NCBI GenBank assembly: GCA_029246505.1
Contig: JAQWNC010000012.1
Span: 57,836-121,835 of the forward strand
Direction: 5' to 3'
Length of the DNA: 64,000 bases
From: Arenicellaceae bacterium
Lineage (GTDB): Bacteria > Pseudomonadota > Gammaproteobacteria > Arenicellales > Arenicellaceae
Part shown: positions 56,374-64,000 of the stretch, in pieces
Layout: the number at the start of each line of letters is the position of its first letter
How positions within the stretch are numbered: the first letter of the stretch is position 1
Position numbers and translations under genes: made by a program
Notes under the pieces: generated by a model
Seen by the model: only the letters and a program-made list of their open reading frames with translations
Told to the model about the DNA's origin: nothing
Databases searched by the model: none

Positions 56374-57726
56374 TCACTTTATTTTTAGGGCATAGGCGAA
56401 TAACCCACCAACCGCCATCGGCACCGCAAAAGTGTAAAAAATTGCGGACATATCGAAACCTGCAGCAATCATATAACCGGCGGTAGCGGGACCGATTACT
56501 GCGCCAAATCGCCCTAGACCCGCGCACCAACCAATGCCAGTGGCGCGTATTTCCGTGGGATAGGCTTTGGCAGCCGCCGCATACAAACCGGTAAATCCGC
56601 CTTGTTGTAAAAGGCCGATGCCGAAGATAATCAACATCATTACCTTCAATTCTGCCGAGACTGAAGCGAAGACGGCCATAGCAAGCGCCGAACCCACGAG
56701 AAGCGCACTAATGACGCTCGTTAAAGAATACCGAACCGCCAGAGTTCCGCTAATGAAAATGCCGACAACACCGCCAAGATTAAACCAGAAAAATGCGCTG
56801 CGACCAATTTCCGCACTATACCCTGCATCTTCAACAAGCTTTGGTATCCAACTCATTAGTACATAAAGCGTTGCGAAACCCAAAAAAAATGAAGACCACA
56901 GAATTAACGTTTTAGTTCGATGGTCTACGGATAGCAGAGCTTTAACATTGTTTGCCATGCCACCTTTCGCTGTTGTGGACTTTGTGATGCTTGGTAATGT
57001 GGAAAGCGTGTCACGCTTAAGCTTAACTAGTATCTTGTTAACTTTTTTTAGTGCGCCTGCAGGCTGTTGTTCAAATAAGTATTTTAGTGACTCTGGAATA
57101 AACAGCATAGCTGTAATACTCATCAATACGGTTGCACCACCGCCAAACCAGAATATGCCACGCCAGCCGTAATCTGGCATTATATAACTGGCCACAACCG
57201 CGGTCATGAGGGCACCTAAAGGATAACCGGCCACCACTATGTTTACCGATAGCGCACGAAATTTTTCGTTGCTGTACTCGGATGCAAGGGTCGCCTGACA
57301 AGCAAGCATGGATCCAGCACCTAGCCCACTAATGAACCGCAGTACGATAAATTCTGTGAGTGAACTCGCTTTTGCTGTGAGTAATATTGATACGCCGACT
57401 AATAACAAACTCATAATTATTATTTTACGTCTGCCGATGATATCGGACAAAGGTGCGATGCCCATGGCGCCAATCACCATGCCAGCTAATGCAAAACTAA
57501 AAATCCAGCCAAGTTTGTCTGCAGAAAGCTCCAGCTCATTACTGACCGATGTAGCCACAATTGCCATCGTGGTGATATCAAAGCCATCTACCATATTGAA
57601 GATCAAGCACAATACAATAACCAGAATTTGTTGAAAGCTTACTTCGCCGTTATCAATAATGTCAGCCACTAATTGGTGACCAGACCTCTTCTCAACGCTT
57701 TGTCTAGCATTAGTGCTAGTACCCAT
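56374..57726 (-). CDS. MFS aromatic acid transporter (AAHS type)
   Basis: 450 residues, about 12 membrane helices. Seen: NMVDGFDITTMAIVA in helix 1 (the DGxD motif of the aromatic acid:H+ symporter family), loop 2-3 motif LSDIIGRRKIII, and RFISGLGAGSMLACQ in helix 4. PcaK, GalT and VanK belong here. Next to ligJ, so it probably imports protocatechuate, gallate, vanillate or a similar acid. Convergent with ligJ across a shared terminator. Confidence 0.9.
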   Translation of the reverse strand: MGTSTNARQSVEKRSGHQLVADIIDNGEVSFQQILVIVLCLIFNMVDGFDITTMAIVATSVSNELELSADKLGWIFSFALAGMVIGAMGIAPLSDIIGRRKIIIMSLLLVGVSILLTAKASSLTEFIVLRFISGLGAGSMLACQATLASEYSNEKFRALSVNIVVAGYPLGALMTAVVASYIMPDYGWRGIFWFGGGATVLMSITAMLFIPESLKYLFEQQPAGALKKVNKILVKLKRDTLSTLPSITKSTTAKGGMANNVKALLSVDHRTKTLILWSSFFLGFATLYVLMSWIPKLVEDAGYSAEIGRSAFFWFNLGGVVGIFISGTLAVRYSLTSVISALLVGSALAMAVFASVSAELKVMMLIIFGIGLLQQGGFTGLYAAAAKAYPTEIRATGIGWCAGLGRFGAVIGPATAGYMIAAGFDMSAIFYTFAVPMAVGGLFAYALKIK

Positions 57727-58264
57727 AATTTTTCCCTCTGTGCTTAAAACTGTTTTTTCAATTTATTAGTAGAAGAATTAGGAATTCAATATAGCTTAGT
57801 ATGCAAAATAATTATTTTTTAAATAAAGCTCATAATTAAACATGCAAAGATTCTAAAGGGGTGTAGGCAAGGGAACTAATGTATTGAACCACCCTATTCA
57901 ACCCGCCAGCTAGCCGAATCTCTTATACGATATTTGACCCCATAGACTTTAGCACTGATGGTTGACGAATGTGATTATTTACATGATGGGTAATGGTGAT
58001 GCTAAGAAACCCTTTTAACTCTGTGGCAGCGACAATGATGACAATATGGTTCTCAAAAAACGCCTATCGTGGTGTGAGCTTGCCGCCTATATAGCCAACT
58101 TACCAATTCGTACCTATAGTGATGGAATCTTAAGGAACAGCCCTTTACCGGGCACAAGTTTCTCAACGCAGTGGCCATCAGGTTAAGTTGATTAGCTCAC
58201 AGTTTGTAAAGCCTTTCGTACTATCGATCGAGAACGATATGACAAATCCCGGAATAGGTTACCG
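57727..58264. other. 538-bp region without a recognisable gene
   Basis: No gene or RNA recognised. Expected to hold the transporter promoter at its left end. The rest looks like non-coding or fully decayed sequence. Confidence 0.6.
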
Positions 58265-59386
58265 TTACGGGGTCGGGGCGGTTAGTTTTAATAGAAAGCC
58301 CTTTGCACCACGATTCCCGCCTTCGAGCAACCATATCGCGCCATCCGGTCCTTGTTCGACTGCCCTGATGCGGCGCTCCAGATTAAAGCGTTGCGCCTCA
58401 CGCGCGGTCTCGCCATCGAACTCAATTCGCACCAGTGATTCTGAAGACAAACCGCCAATGAATGCGTCGTCCTGCCAGGCTGGAAACTCGCTGCCACTGT
58501 AAAACATTAAACTTGATGGTGAGATAACCGGGTTCCAAAATACTGCAGGCGTGGAGAACTCAGGACGCGTGTGGTGATCAGGAATGTCGCGACCATCGTA
58601 GTGATCACCATTCGAGACGATCGGATATCCATAGTTGGCGCCTTGCAGAACAAGGTTGAGCTCGTCACCACCTTTTGGGCCCATCTCGACATCCCAGAGC
58701 TGGCCTGACTGATCAAAGGCTAACCCTAGAGGGTTGCGATGGCCGAGCGACCAAATCTCTGCGGTTACACCTCCGCGCTCAAAAAAAGGATTATCGTCCG
58801 GAATAGTACCGTTATCATTTAGACGTATGACCTTGCCTAAATTCATATCCATATCCTGTGCGGGGTCGAATTTTTGCCGCTCGCCTGAACTAATCCAGAG
58901 GTACCCGTTTGGTCCAAAAACGATTCGATGACCAAAGTGACCTTGTCCAGTGACCTTGGGTACCTGACGCCAAATAACTTCAAGATCAGTGAGTTCTCCG
59001 CCGCTTTCAGCCAAATTCAGTTGCGCACGTGCAACGGCCGCTCCTCTGGTATCCTCTTCACCACTCTCAGCGTAGCTCAAGTAGATTAGATTATTATTCT
59101 CAAAATTAGGGTGTAGTACGATATCTCCTAGGCCGCCTTGCCCACCAAAATCAACTTTAGGCACCCCGGATATATCTCCGATAGATCCATCAGCGTTGAG
59201 TAGTTTTATGGTACCAGCGCCTTCACTGATTAACAGCCGTTTATCAGGAAGGAATTCCAAAGCCCAAGGCACATCAAATTGTCCGACAGAGGTTACCGTG
59301 AATTCCGCGTGCTGTGCATAAAGCGGCTGGCTTGTGGCGGCCATTGTAAAAATCAAGCAAGCTAATGATTTTAATTTTTTATACAT
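58265..59386 (-). CDS. PQQ-dependent soluble aldose/sorbosone-type dehydrogenase
   Basis: 373 residues. Sec signal ending LYA-QHAEF; six-bladed propeller of the GDH-B/YliI (Asd) family. Seen: LPDKRLLISEGAGTI, GGQGGLGDIVLHPNF, GHFGHRIVFGPNGYLWISSG (catalytic His), and WSLGHRNPLGLAFD and MGPKGGDELN for PQQ and Ca binding. It oxidises sugar or aldehyde groups in the periplasm. No pqq synthesis genes are in the window. Confidence 0.9.
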   Translation of the reverse strand: MYKKLKSLACLIFTMAATSQPLYAQHAEFTVTSVGQFDVPWALEFLPDKRLLISEGAGTIKLLNADGSIGDISGVPKVDFGGQGGLGDIVLHPNFENNNLIYLSYAESGEEDTRGAAVARAQLNLAESGGELTDLEVIWRQVPKVTGQGHFGHRIVFGPNGYLWISSGERQKFDPAQDMDMNLGKVIRLNDNGTIPDDNPFFERGGVTAEIWSLGHRNPLGLAFDQSGQLWDVEMGPKGGDELNLVLQGANYGYPIVSNGDHYDGRDIPDHHTRPEFSTPAVFWNPVISPSSLMFYSGSEFPAWQDDAFIGGLSSESLVRIEFDGETAREAQRFNLERRIRAVEQGPDGAIWLLEGGNRGAKGFLLKLTAPTP

Positions 59387-59968
59387 TTTGATTCCTCAAC
59401 CGTTTGAATAAATTTTTATTACTATACTGAATTTCGTTGTTTTTTGTAGTCGATCCACCGTTCAACTAACATAATGTTATCATTTTGACATGGGGCCATT
59501 TGTTTACTAGCGGTATTAGGTCTGTTACATTAATCGCATAGATTGTAAAAAATGTAATACAATAAACGTACGGAGTATAATGGCAACGGACAAGTAGTGA
59601 CTACCCTACCTAAATTAGTCGCCGACCATCGTAATCAGTTTTTCTAGGACTCACTCTCCTCGATTTTTTCAAGCATTCACCGGCGTAGGGCCGGAGAATA
59701 CTTGTACGCTAAATTCTTAGCTTTTAAAACTAAAAGTCTGAAAACTAGAGCTTTAAAATAAGATGTAAATGAAGGGCGCTACAGTAGAGCCTTGACTTAG
59801 AACAATGAGTGCTCTAAGCATTACTAGCAATAGGATGATAGGCGCTAGCCAGAATTTTTTCTGACTTGCATGTTATATTTTTGGAAATTATTTGGCGTAA
59901 TTCTAACTAAACACTGTACGGAATGCGCTTATTAAATAGTACTTTGTTGGGTGATGCTATGGAGCATA
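59387..59968. other. 582-bp region without a recognisable gene
   Basis: AT-rich and visibly non-coding in all frames except very short random ones. It contains the likely promoter of the PQQ sugar dehydrogenase at its left end. Nothing else recognised. Confidence 0.6.
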
Positions 59969-61201
59969 TTATGAATCATAAAAAGCAATGAGTGCCTTCA
60001 GCATATATTCACAGTCTTTAACGCCCGCAGTTTCTCGAATCGAATGCATTGCTAACTGTGGAACCCCTACATCAACAGTTGGGATGCCGAGTTCGGTCGC
60101 GGTGATTGGCCCAATGGTGCTACCGCAGCTCACATCAGACCGCGTAACAAAGGTTTGTACAGGTACTTTGGCTTTTGTGCAGGCGGCTCTAAATGCGGCA
60201 CTTGTTTCGCTGTTGGTCGCGTAGCGCTGATTAGCGTTAATTTTTATTACCGGGCCTGCGTTCAACTTTGGACCATGGTTGTCATCGTGTTTTTCGGCGT
60301 AGTTGGGGTGGAGCGCATGAGCATTGTCAGCCGAGGCCAACAATGAATTTTGCAATAGTTGGTCGCTGGCTAGTTGACCACCTCCAAGACGTCTAAGGGT
60401 GTTAGCTAGAAAGGGGCCTGCGGCACCGCTGGTTGAGGCGCTGCCGACTTCTTCATGATCGGTGCAAACTAATAGTGCAGGACTATTTGCTGGGCTGGCG
60501 ATAAGTGCGGAGCTGCCAATGTAACAACTTAATAAATTGTCCAGCCGGGCGCTTGTAATAAGCTCTTGATTCAGGCCGGTTAGACTCGAGCCCTGATGGT
60601 CGTAAAATGATAATTCAAAATCAGTAATTTTAGCCAATTTAGATTTACTATACTGAAGTAGTATTTCCGCAACAGAACTGTGAGAGTCCTCGCTTGAAAC
60701 GAGCACCGGGAGATGGTGTTGTGCATTGACCGAATTATTCTTGTTTGCCTCTCGGCTTAAATGGATGGCGAGACTGGGAATAATGCCGATTGAATGGCGA
60801 ATATTGATTAACTCGCTCGCGATATTGCCATTCTTGCCGATTCCGCTTATCCGACCGGCTAGTGCTAAATCACGGTCAAACCAGGAGTGTTGTAGTACGG
60901 CACCATACACTTCGACCCCTAATTGTAGATAGCCATTTTTTTTTATAATGGCATTGGGTTTTACTTTTAAGCAGGGGCTATCAGTATGTGCCCCTACCAT
61001 TTTAAAGCCCTGGGATTTCGCTGCCTCGGCCCCTTGCCAGGCGATCAGCGAGGAGTCGTTATGGGTTTCATAATAGCGGCCATTATCCTGTTCTCCCTCC
61101 CAGTGCTTAAACTCAGCAGACTCGAGCTGGGTTACCAGATTACCGGTAGCGTGAAACGGAGTAGGGGAGTCATCCAAAAAAAGTAGTAAATTGTTAATCA
61201 C
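59969..61201 (-). CDS. apeB: M18 family aminopeptidase
   Basis: 410-residue dinuclear zinc aminopeptidase of the M18 (aspartyl-aminopeptidase-like) family; probably cytoplasmic, a tetrahedral dodecamer in homologues. Seen: VGAHTDSPCLKVKP (metal-ligand His, Asp), VCTDHEEVGSAST (catalytic Glu), and TRSDVSCGSTIGPITA near the end with further ligands. GTG start at 61201. Divergent from the J-domain gene across 127 bp. Confidence 0.93.
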   Translation of the reverse strand: MINNLLLFLDDSPTPFHATGNLVTQLESAEFKHWEGEQDNGRYYETHNDSSLIAWQGAEAAKSQGFKMVGAHTDSPCLKVKPNAIIKKNGYLQLGVEVYGAVLQHSWFDRDLALAGRISGIGKNGNIASELINIRHSIGIIPSLAIHLSREANKNNSVNAQHHLPVLVSSEDSHSSVAEILLQYSKSKLAKITDFELSFYDHQGSSLTGLNQELITSARLDNLLSCYIGSSALIASPANSPALLVCTDHEEVGSASTSGAAGPFLANTLRRLGGGQLASDQLLQNSLLASADNAHALHPNYAEKHDDNHGPKLNAGPVIKINANQRYATNSETSAAFRAACTKAKVPVQTFVTRSDVSCGSTIGPITATELGIPTVDVGVPQLAMHSIRETAGVKDCEYMLKALIAFYDS

Positions 61202-61328
61202 GTTGCTGTACCGTTATTATTACCAGCACGGATTGTGTCCTGTGCATTGCTTATAGTCAAAACCAGAGCAATCGGGTGACGAAAGCGATAGGATACGGTC
61301 TGCAAGATAAACTCTCAGCTTTTTAATA

Positions 61329-61823
61329 ATGATTCGAATAGTACTTGCTTTGCTCGCGATTGTGGGTGTTTGGTATGTGATGTGGAAGTACCGTCGTTTA
61401 CCCGAAGAAACACGTAAAAAAACATTTCTTCAAATATGTTTGATTTCATTAGCTGTAGTGCTTGTCGTGTTGGTTGCCTCTGGCCGGGCGCACTGGATAT
61501 TTGCGCTACTAGGTGGGGTGGTGGCGTTTGCGAGCCGTTTACTCCCGTACCTACGTCACTTGCCTATGCTTGCAAAGGTGCTAGCAGCATTTGGAATTGT
61601 GATTCCTGGTATGGCTCAGGCGGCTAGCAGCAGTGCTATTGATACTAACAATATGAGCCGTGAAGATGCCGCTGCTATTTTAGGTGTTGATAATTCAGCC
61701 AATGACCAACAAGTCTTGAACGCGCATAAGAGCTTGATGAACAAAATGCATCCGGACAAAGGTGGCTCGGATGCATTGGCAGCGCAGATAAACGCAGCGC
61801 GTGATGTAATGTTGAGAAAATAG
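61329..61823 (+). CDS. Membrane-bound J-domain protein
   Basis: 164 residues. One N-terminal membrane helix, a second hydrophobic stretch at about 38-60 and a third near 71-95, then a C-terminal partial J-domain (MSREDAAAILGV to the end) with the HPDKGG motif that activates Hsp70. The layout resembles TIM14/PAM18-type or DjlA-like proteins. Client unknown; first gene of a plus-strand run. Confidence 0.88.
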   Translation: MIRIVLALLAIVGVWYVMWKYRRLPEETRKKTFLQICLISLAVVLVVLVASGRAHWIFALLGGVVAFASRLLPYLRHLPMLAKVLAAFGIVIPGMAQAASSSAIDTNNMSREDAAAILGVDNSANDQQVLNAHKSLMNKMHPDKGGSDALAAQINAARDVMLRK

Positions 61824-61851
61824 ATTAGTCAGATTTATATTGGAGAATCGA

Positions 61852-62157
61852 ATGGACCAAGCGAAGCAAGATAAAATTCAAGCGGCGGTATTTCGTCGAT
61901 TGGTTGAACATTTAAAGAGTCATACGGATGTGCAGAATCTTGATTTGATGATTACCGCAAATTTTTGCCGTAATTGTTTATCAAAATGGTACACAAGCGC
62001 TGCTGAGGAAGGGGGCGAGGAAGTGTCTTATGAAGAGGCTAGAGAGCTTATTTATGGTATGCCTTACGCTGATTGGAAAACCGAATACCAGATACCAGCT
62101 ACTCCTGAGCAAGAGGCTATTTTTGAAGCTCGGCGTGGACGCAAGCTAACTAATTAA
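61852..62157 (+). CDS. DUF1244 domain protein
   Basis: About 101 residues. Conserved CRNCLSKWY, YEEARELIYGMPYADWKTEY and the PATPEQEAIFE tail identify DUF1244, a small helical family of unknown role. ATG 61852 has GGAG six bases upstream, so I prefer it to the TTG at 61840. Follows the J-domain gene by 28 bp. Confidence 0.9.
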   Translation: MDQAKQDKIQAAVFRRLVEHLKSHTDVQNLDLMITANFCRNCLSKWYTSAAEEGGEEVSYEEARELIYGMPYADWKTEYQIPATPEQEAIFEARRGRKLTN

Positions 62158-62183
62158 ACTGCAGTTATAGCTGGGATCCAATT

Positions 62184-62924
62184 TTGCAAGACGAACAACT
62201 ATTACGCTACAGCCGGCAAATATTTTTGCCAGAAATTGATGTGGTTGGTCAGCAGGTGCTGCTCAGTTCACGAGTTCTGATATTAGGGCTCGGTGGCCTC
62301 GGTTCCCCTGCTGCTATGTATCTGGCGAGTGGCGGTGTAGGCACGCTTGCATTAGCAGATTTTGACGATGTTGATTTAAGTAATCTGCAGCGGCAAGTTG
62401 TGCATGGAACCAGTGATGTTGGGTCACCTAAAACGGCCTCTGCGGCTAAACGACTTACGGAAATGAATCCGGATATCGAGCTGATAGAGCTATCTGAAAA
62501 ATTGAATGAAAAGACATTGCAGGCTCAAGTTGAGCTAGCAAATGTGGTGCTGGACTGCACTGATAACTTTTCTAGCCGCTTTTTGATCAACAAAGTATGC
62601 TTTCAGCAAAGAACACCGTTGGTGAATGGTTCAGCAGTGGGTTTTGGTGGGCAATTAGCTGTATTCGATTTTTCTAACGCTTCTACGCCTTGTTATCAAT
62701 GTCTTTATCCAGTCGAGGGGCCAGATGGTGATCATTGTTCAGATACTGGAGTGATTGGCCCATTGGTAGGTGTAATCGGGTCGTTGCAGGCACTCGAATC
62801 GTTAAAAATAATATTAAGTATTGGACAAACGTTGGCAGCTAAACTTTTGCTGTTCGATGCGTTTGAATCGCGTTGGCATAGCGTTAGTATCCCAGCCGAC
62901 CCTGATTGTTCAATATGCAGTTAA
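62184..62924 (+). CDS. ThiF/MoeB/HesA-type adenylyltransferase
   Basis: 246 residues. RYSRQIFLPEIDVVGQQVL and the nucleotide loop ILGLGGLGSPAAMYLASGGV (about 33-52), then the DLSNLQRQVVH helix. Two CxxC zinc pairs (CYQC, CSIC). It adenylates the C-terminal glycine of a sulfur carrier protein such as MoaD or ThiS. The choice between MoeB and ThiF cannot be made: no moa, moe or thi gene is adjacent. TTG start at 62184. Confidence 0.9.
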   Translation: MQDEQLLRYSRQIFLPEIDVVGQQVLLSSRVLILGLGGLGSPAAMYLASGGVGTLALADFDDVDLSNLQRQVVHGTSDVGSPKTASAAKRLTEMNPDIELIELSEKLNEKTLQAQVELANVVLDCTDNFSSRFLINKVCFQQRTPLVNGSAVGFGGQLAVFDFSNASTPCYQCLYPVEGPDGDHCSDTGVIGPLVGVIGSLQALESLKIILSIGQTLAAKLLLFDAFESRWHSVSIPADPDCSICS

Positions 62925-62969
62925 TCGTTCAACTTGTTTGAAATAAATAAAATACGAGCTGGACAAATG

Positions 62970-62988
62970 AATGATAATCGTTATCATT
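62970..62988. promoter_or_regulatory. Fur box upstream of feoA
   Basis: AATGATAATCGTTATCATT, within GAATGATAA-TCG-TTATCATTC, a perfect 9-bp inverted repeat matching the 19-bp Fur consensus closely. It lies inside the extended upstream open frame and 36 bp before ATG 63024, so it argues for the shorter feoA and for iron repression of feoAB. Confidence 0.85.
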
Positions 62989-63023
62989 CAGATTCAACTA
63001 ATTATTATTCAATAGTTCCAAAA

Positions 63024-63293
63024 ATGACCACGCAAGTTCACAATCAGGATGACGTAGTATTGGGTGCCGCAAAAACAATGTGGGACATGGATCGTGGTGA
63101 GCAGGCGACGGTTGCAGCGCTGGTAGGTGTGTCTGCGAGTTACGAATTGCGCTTGAAGGAGATTGGTATATTTGTAGGAGCGCCGGTAGTTTGTGTTAAT
63201 CGTCCGCCAATGCAGGCACCTAAAGTGTTTCAAATTTGTGATGGTATTTTCTCATTGGATCGAGATTTGGCGGGCAAAGTCGTTCTTAATTAG
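63024..63293 (+). CDS. feoA: Ferrous iron transport protein A
   Basis: 89 residues from ATG 63024. SH3-like FeoA domain: VAALVGVSASYELRLKEIGI and GAPVVCVNRPP. It assists FeoB in Fe(II) uptake. The open frame extends upstream to 62934, but those codons cover the Fur box, so the internal ATG is chosen. FeoB follows after 68 bp. Confidence 0.88.
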   Translation: MTTQVHNQDDVVLGAAKTMWDMDRGEQATVAALVGVSASYELRLKEIGIFVGAPVVCVNRPPMQAPKVFQICDGIFSLDRDLAGKVVLN

Positions 63294-63339
63294 CCCTCTG
63301 CTTAGTACCTAGTTAGCAACATCACCAACAATAATAATT

Positions 63340-63361
63340 AGTCCGCAACCCGGACTTTTTT
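63340..63361 (+). terminator. Terminator-like hairpin abutting the feoB start
   Basis: AGTCCG, loop CAACC, CGGACT, then a run of T ending directly at the feoB ATG (63362). It has the form of an intrinsic terminator or attenuator and leaves no visible Shine-Dalgarno sequence for feoB. Confidence 0.7.
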
Positions 63362-64000
63362 ATGTCTAGTATTCTAGTTATCGGCAAACCTAATTCTGGT
63401 AAAAGCCTTTTATTCAACCGTCTAACGGGCGTAAACCAAAAGGTAGCAAACTTCCCCGGAGTAACCGTTGAGATAAAAAGTGCTGCTTTTCGCAGACATC
63501 GATTGATTGATTTGCCGGGCACCTATTCATTGGAAGCGATCACACCAGACGAGCGGATTGCAGTAGAAAAATTTCACGAGACAGTCGCCAGCGATGAAGT
63601 TAAAGGTGTGTTGTGCATGCTTGACTCAACGCGCTTAGAGCGAAGTTTGGTTTTTGGCCTTCAGGCACAGCAAGTGTGTCAGGAAGCAGATGTGCCCATT
63701 ATGTTTGCGCTAAATATGATGGATGACCTCGATCGAATTGGTGAGATAGTGGATGTCGAGGGATTAAAGCAAGCACTTAATGCTGAGATGCGAGCTATTT
63801 CGACCAAAAAGAGGCAAGGACTCGATGAATTAGCTGACGATCTGGACGATATGATAAGAAAGCCAGATCGGTTTGTTCGCGAGCCTGGCGAAGGGGACGG
63901 TAGTGATTATCTGGAACGATCGCACGAGTTACATAAGCGTTTTGGGCCTGATGTTGGAGTAATTCTCGCCTTACAGCAGAAATTAGACAGTTTTTTTCTG
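63362..64000 (+). CDS. feoB: Ferrous iron transporter B, N-terminal part (runs off window)
   Basis: 213 residues seen; full FeoB is usually 750 or more. N-terminal G domain: GKPNSGKSLLFNRLTG (G1), NFPGVTVE (switch I), DLPGTYSL (G3), NMMD (G4). The membrane part lies beyond the window. ATG 63362 is the only start close enough to the G1 motif. Confidence 0.95.
   Translation, partial: MSSILVIGKPNSGKSLLFNRLTGVNQKVANFPGVTVEIKSAAFRRHRLIDLPGTYSLEAITPDERIAVEKFHETVASDEVKGVLCMLDSTRLERSLVFGLQAQQVCQEADVPIMFALNMMDDLDRIGEIVDVEGLKQALNAEMRAISTKKRQGLDELADDLDDMIRKPDRFVREPGEGDGSDYLERSHELHKRFGPDVGVILALQQKLDSFFL

Noticed and set aside
1..64000. CRISPR arrays, rRNA operons or prophage structural genes
   Set aside because: No regularly spaced repeats, rRNA sequence or phage structural genes were seen.

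Overview
The window reads as chromosome of a free-living, mid-to-low GC gammaproteobacterium. The evidence is a set of gene blocks whose order matches that known from Pseudomonas-like genomes: argH / lptM-like / lysA; hemC-hemD-hemX-hemY; priA / argS / SPOR protein; hemA-prfA-prmC facing a TPR lipoprotein-lolB-ispE-tRNA(Gln)-prs-rplY-pth-ychF run. The genus cannot be fixed from sequence alone.

Layout. 1-3.4 kb (minus): lysA (cut by the window edge), an LptM-type lipoprotein with a very long Ala-rich tail, argH. 3.7-10.4 kb (plus): a Tat-exported amidase, the tetrapyrrole operon hemCDXY, mutM. 10.4-18.2 kb: glutathione reductase, srkA, a GNAT-like protein, a hydrolase, an EEP-family hydrolase, and three gene remnants (a GspE/PilB ATPase, glpD and mscL). 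18.2-24.3 kb (plus): an AT-rich gap with DnaA-box-like sites, then priA, argS, a SPOR protein, ycgL and tusE. 24.4-31.7 kb (minus): nfeD, an SPFH protein, a frameshifted ferritin-like gene, prmC, prfA, hemA and an unrecognised polytopic membrane protein. 32-38.9 kb (plus): outer-membrane biogenesis, isoprenoid, PRPP and translation genes with tRNA-Gln.

39-46.5 kb is accessory and decayed. It holds a small lipoprotein, a broken lipase-like gene, and a tRNA-Met with a truncated tyrosine integrase downstream. The integrase is cut by an intact IS3-family element, with a second integrase fragment on the other side of the IS. An ExoI-like nuclease, a truncated DUF6152 gene and a GC-richer PhoD-like phosphatase follow.

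46.5-59.4 kb is a catabolic region. Five genes form almost the whole lower protocatechuate 4,5-cleavage (2-pyrone-4,6-dicarboxylate) pathway: LigU, LigI, LigK, LigC and LigJ. A cytochrome P450 lies between ligC and ligJ, an AAHS-type aromatic acid transporter follows, and two PQQ quinoproteins flank the cluster. The LysR gene divergent from it is a pseudogene that once carried two HTH segments. No ring-cleavage dioxygenase (LigAB or gallate dioxygenase) lies in the window, so the ring-opening step must be encoded elsewhere or the cluster is incomplete.

60-64 kb: M18 aminopeptidase, a membrane J-domain protein, a DUF1244 protein, a ThiF/MoeB-type enzyme, and a Fur-box-controlled feoA-feoB pair with feoB running off the edge. 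A terminator-like hairpin abuts the feoB start codon.
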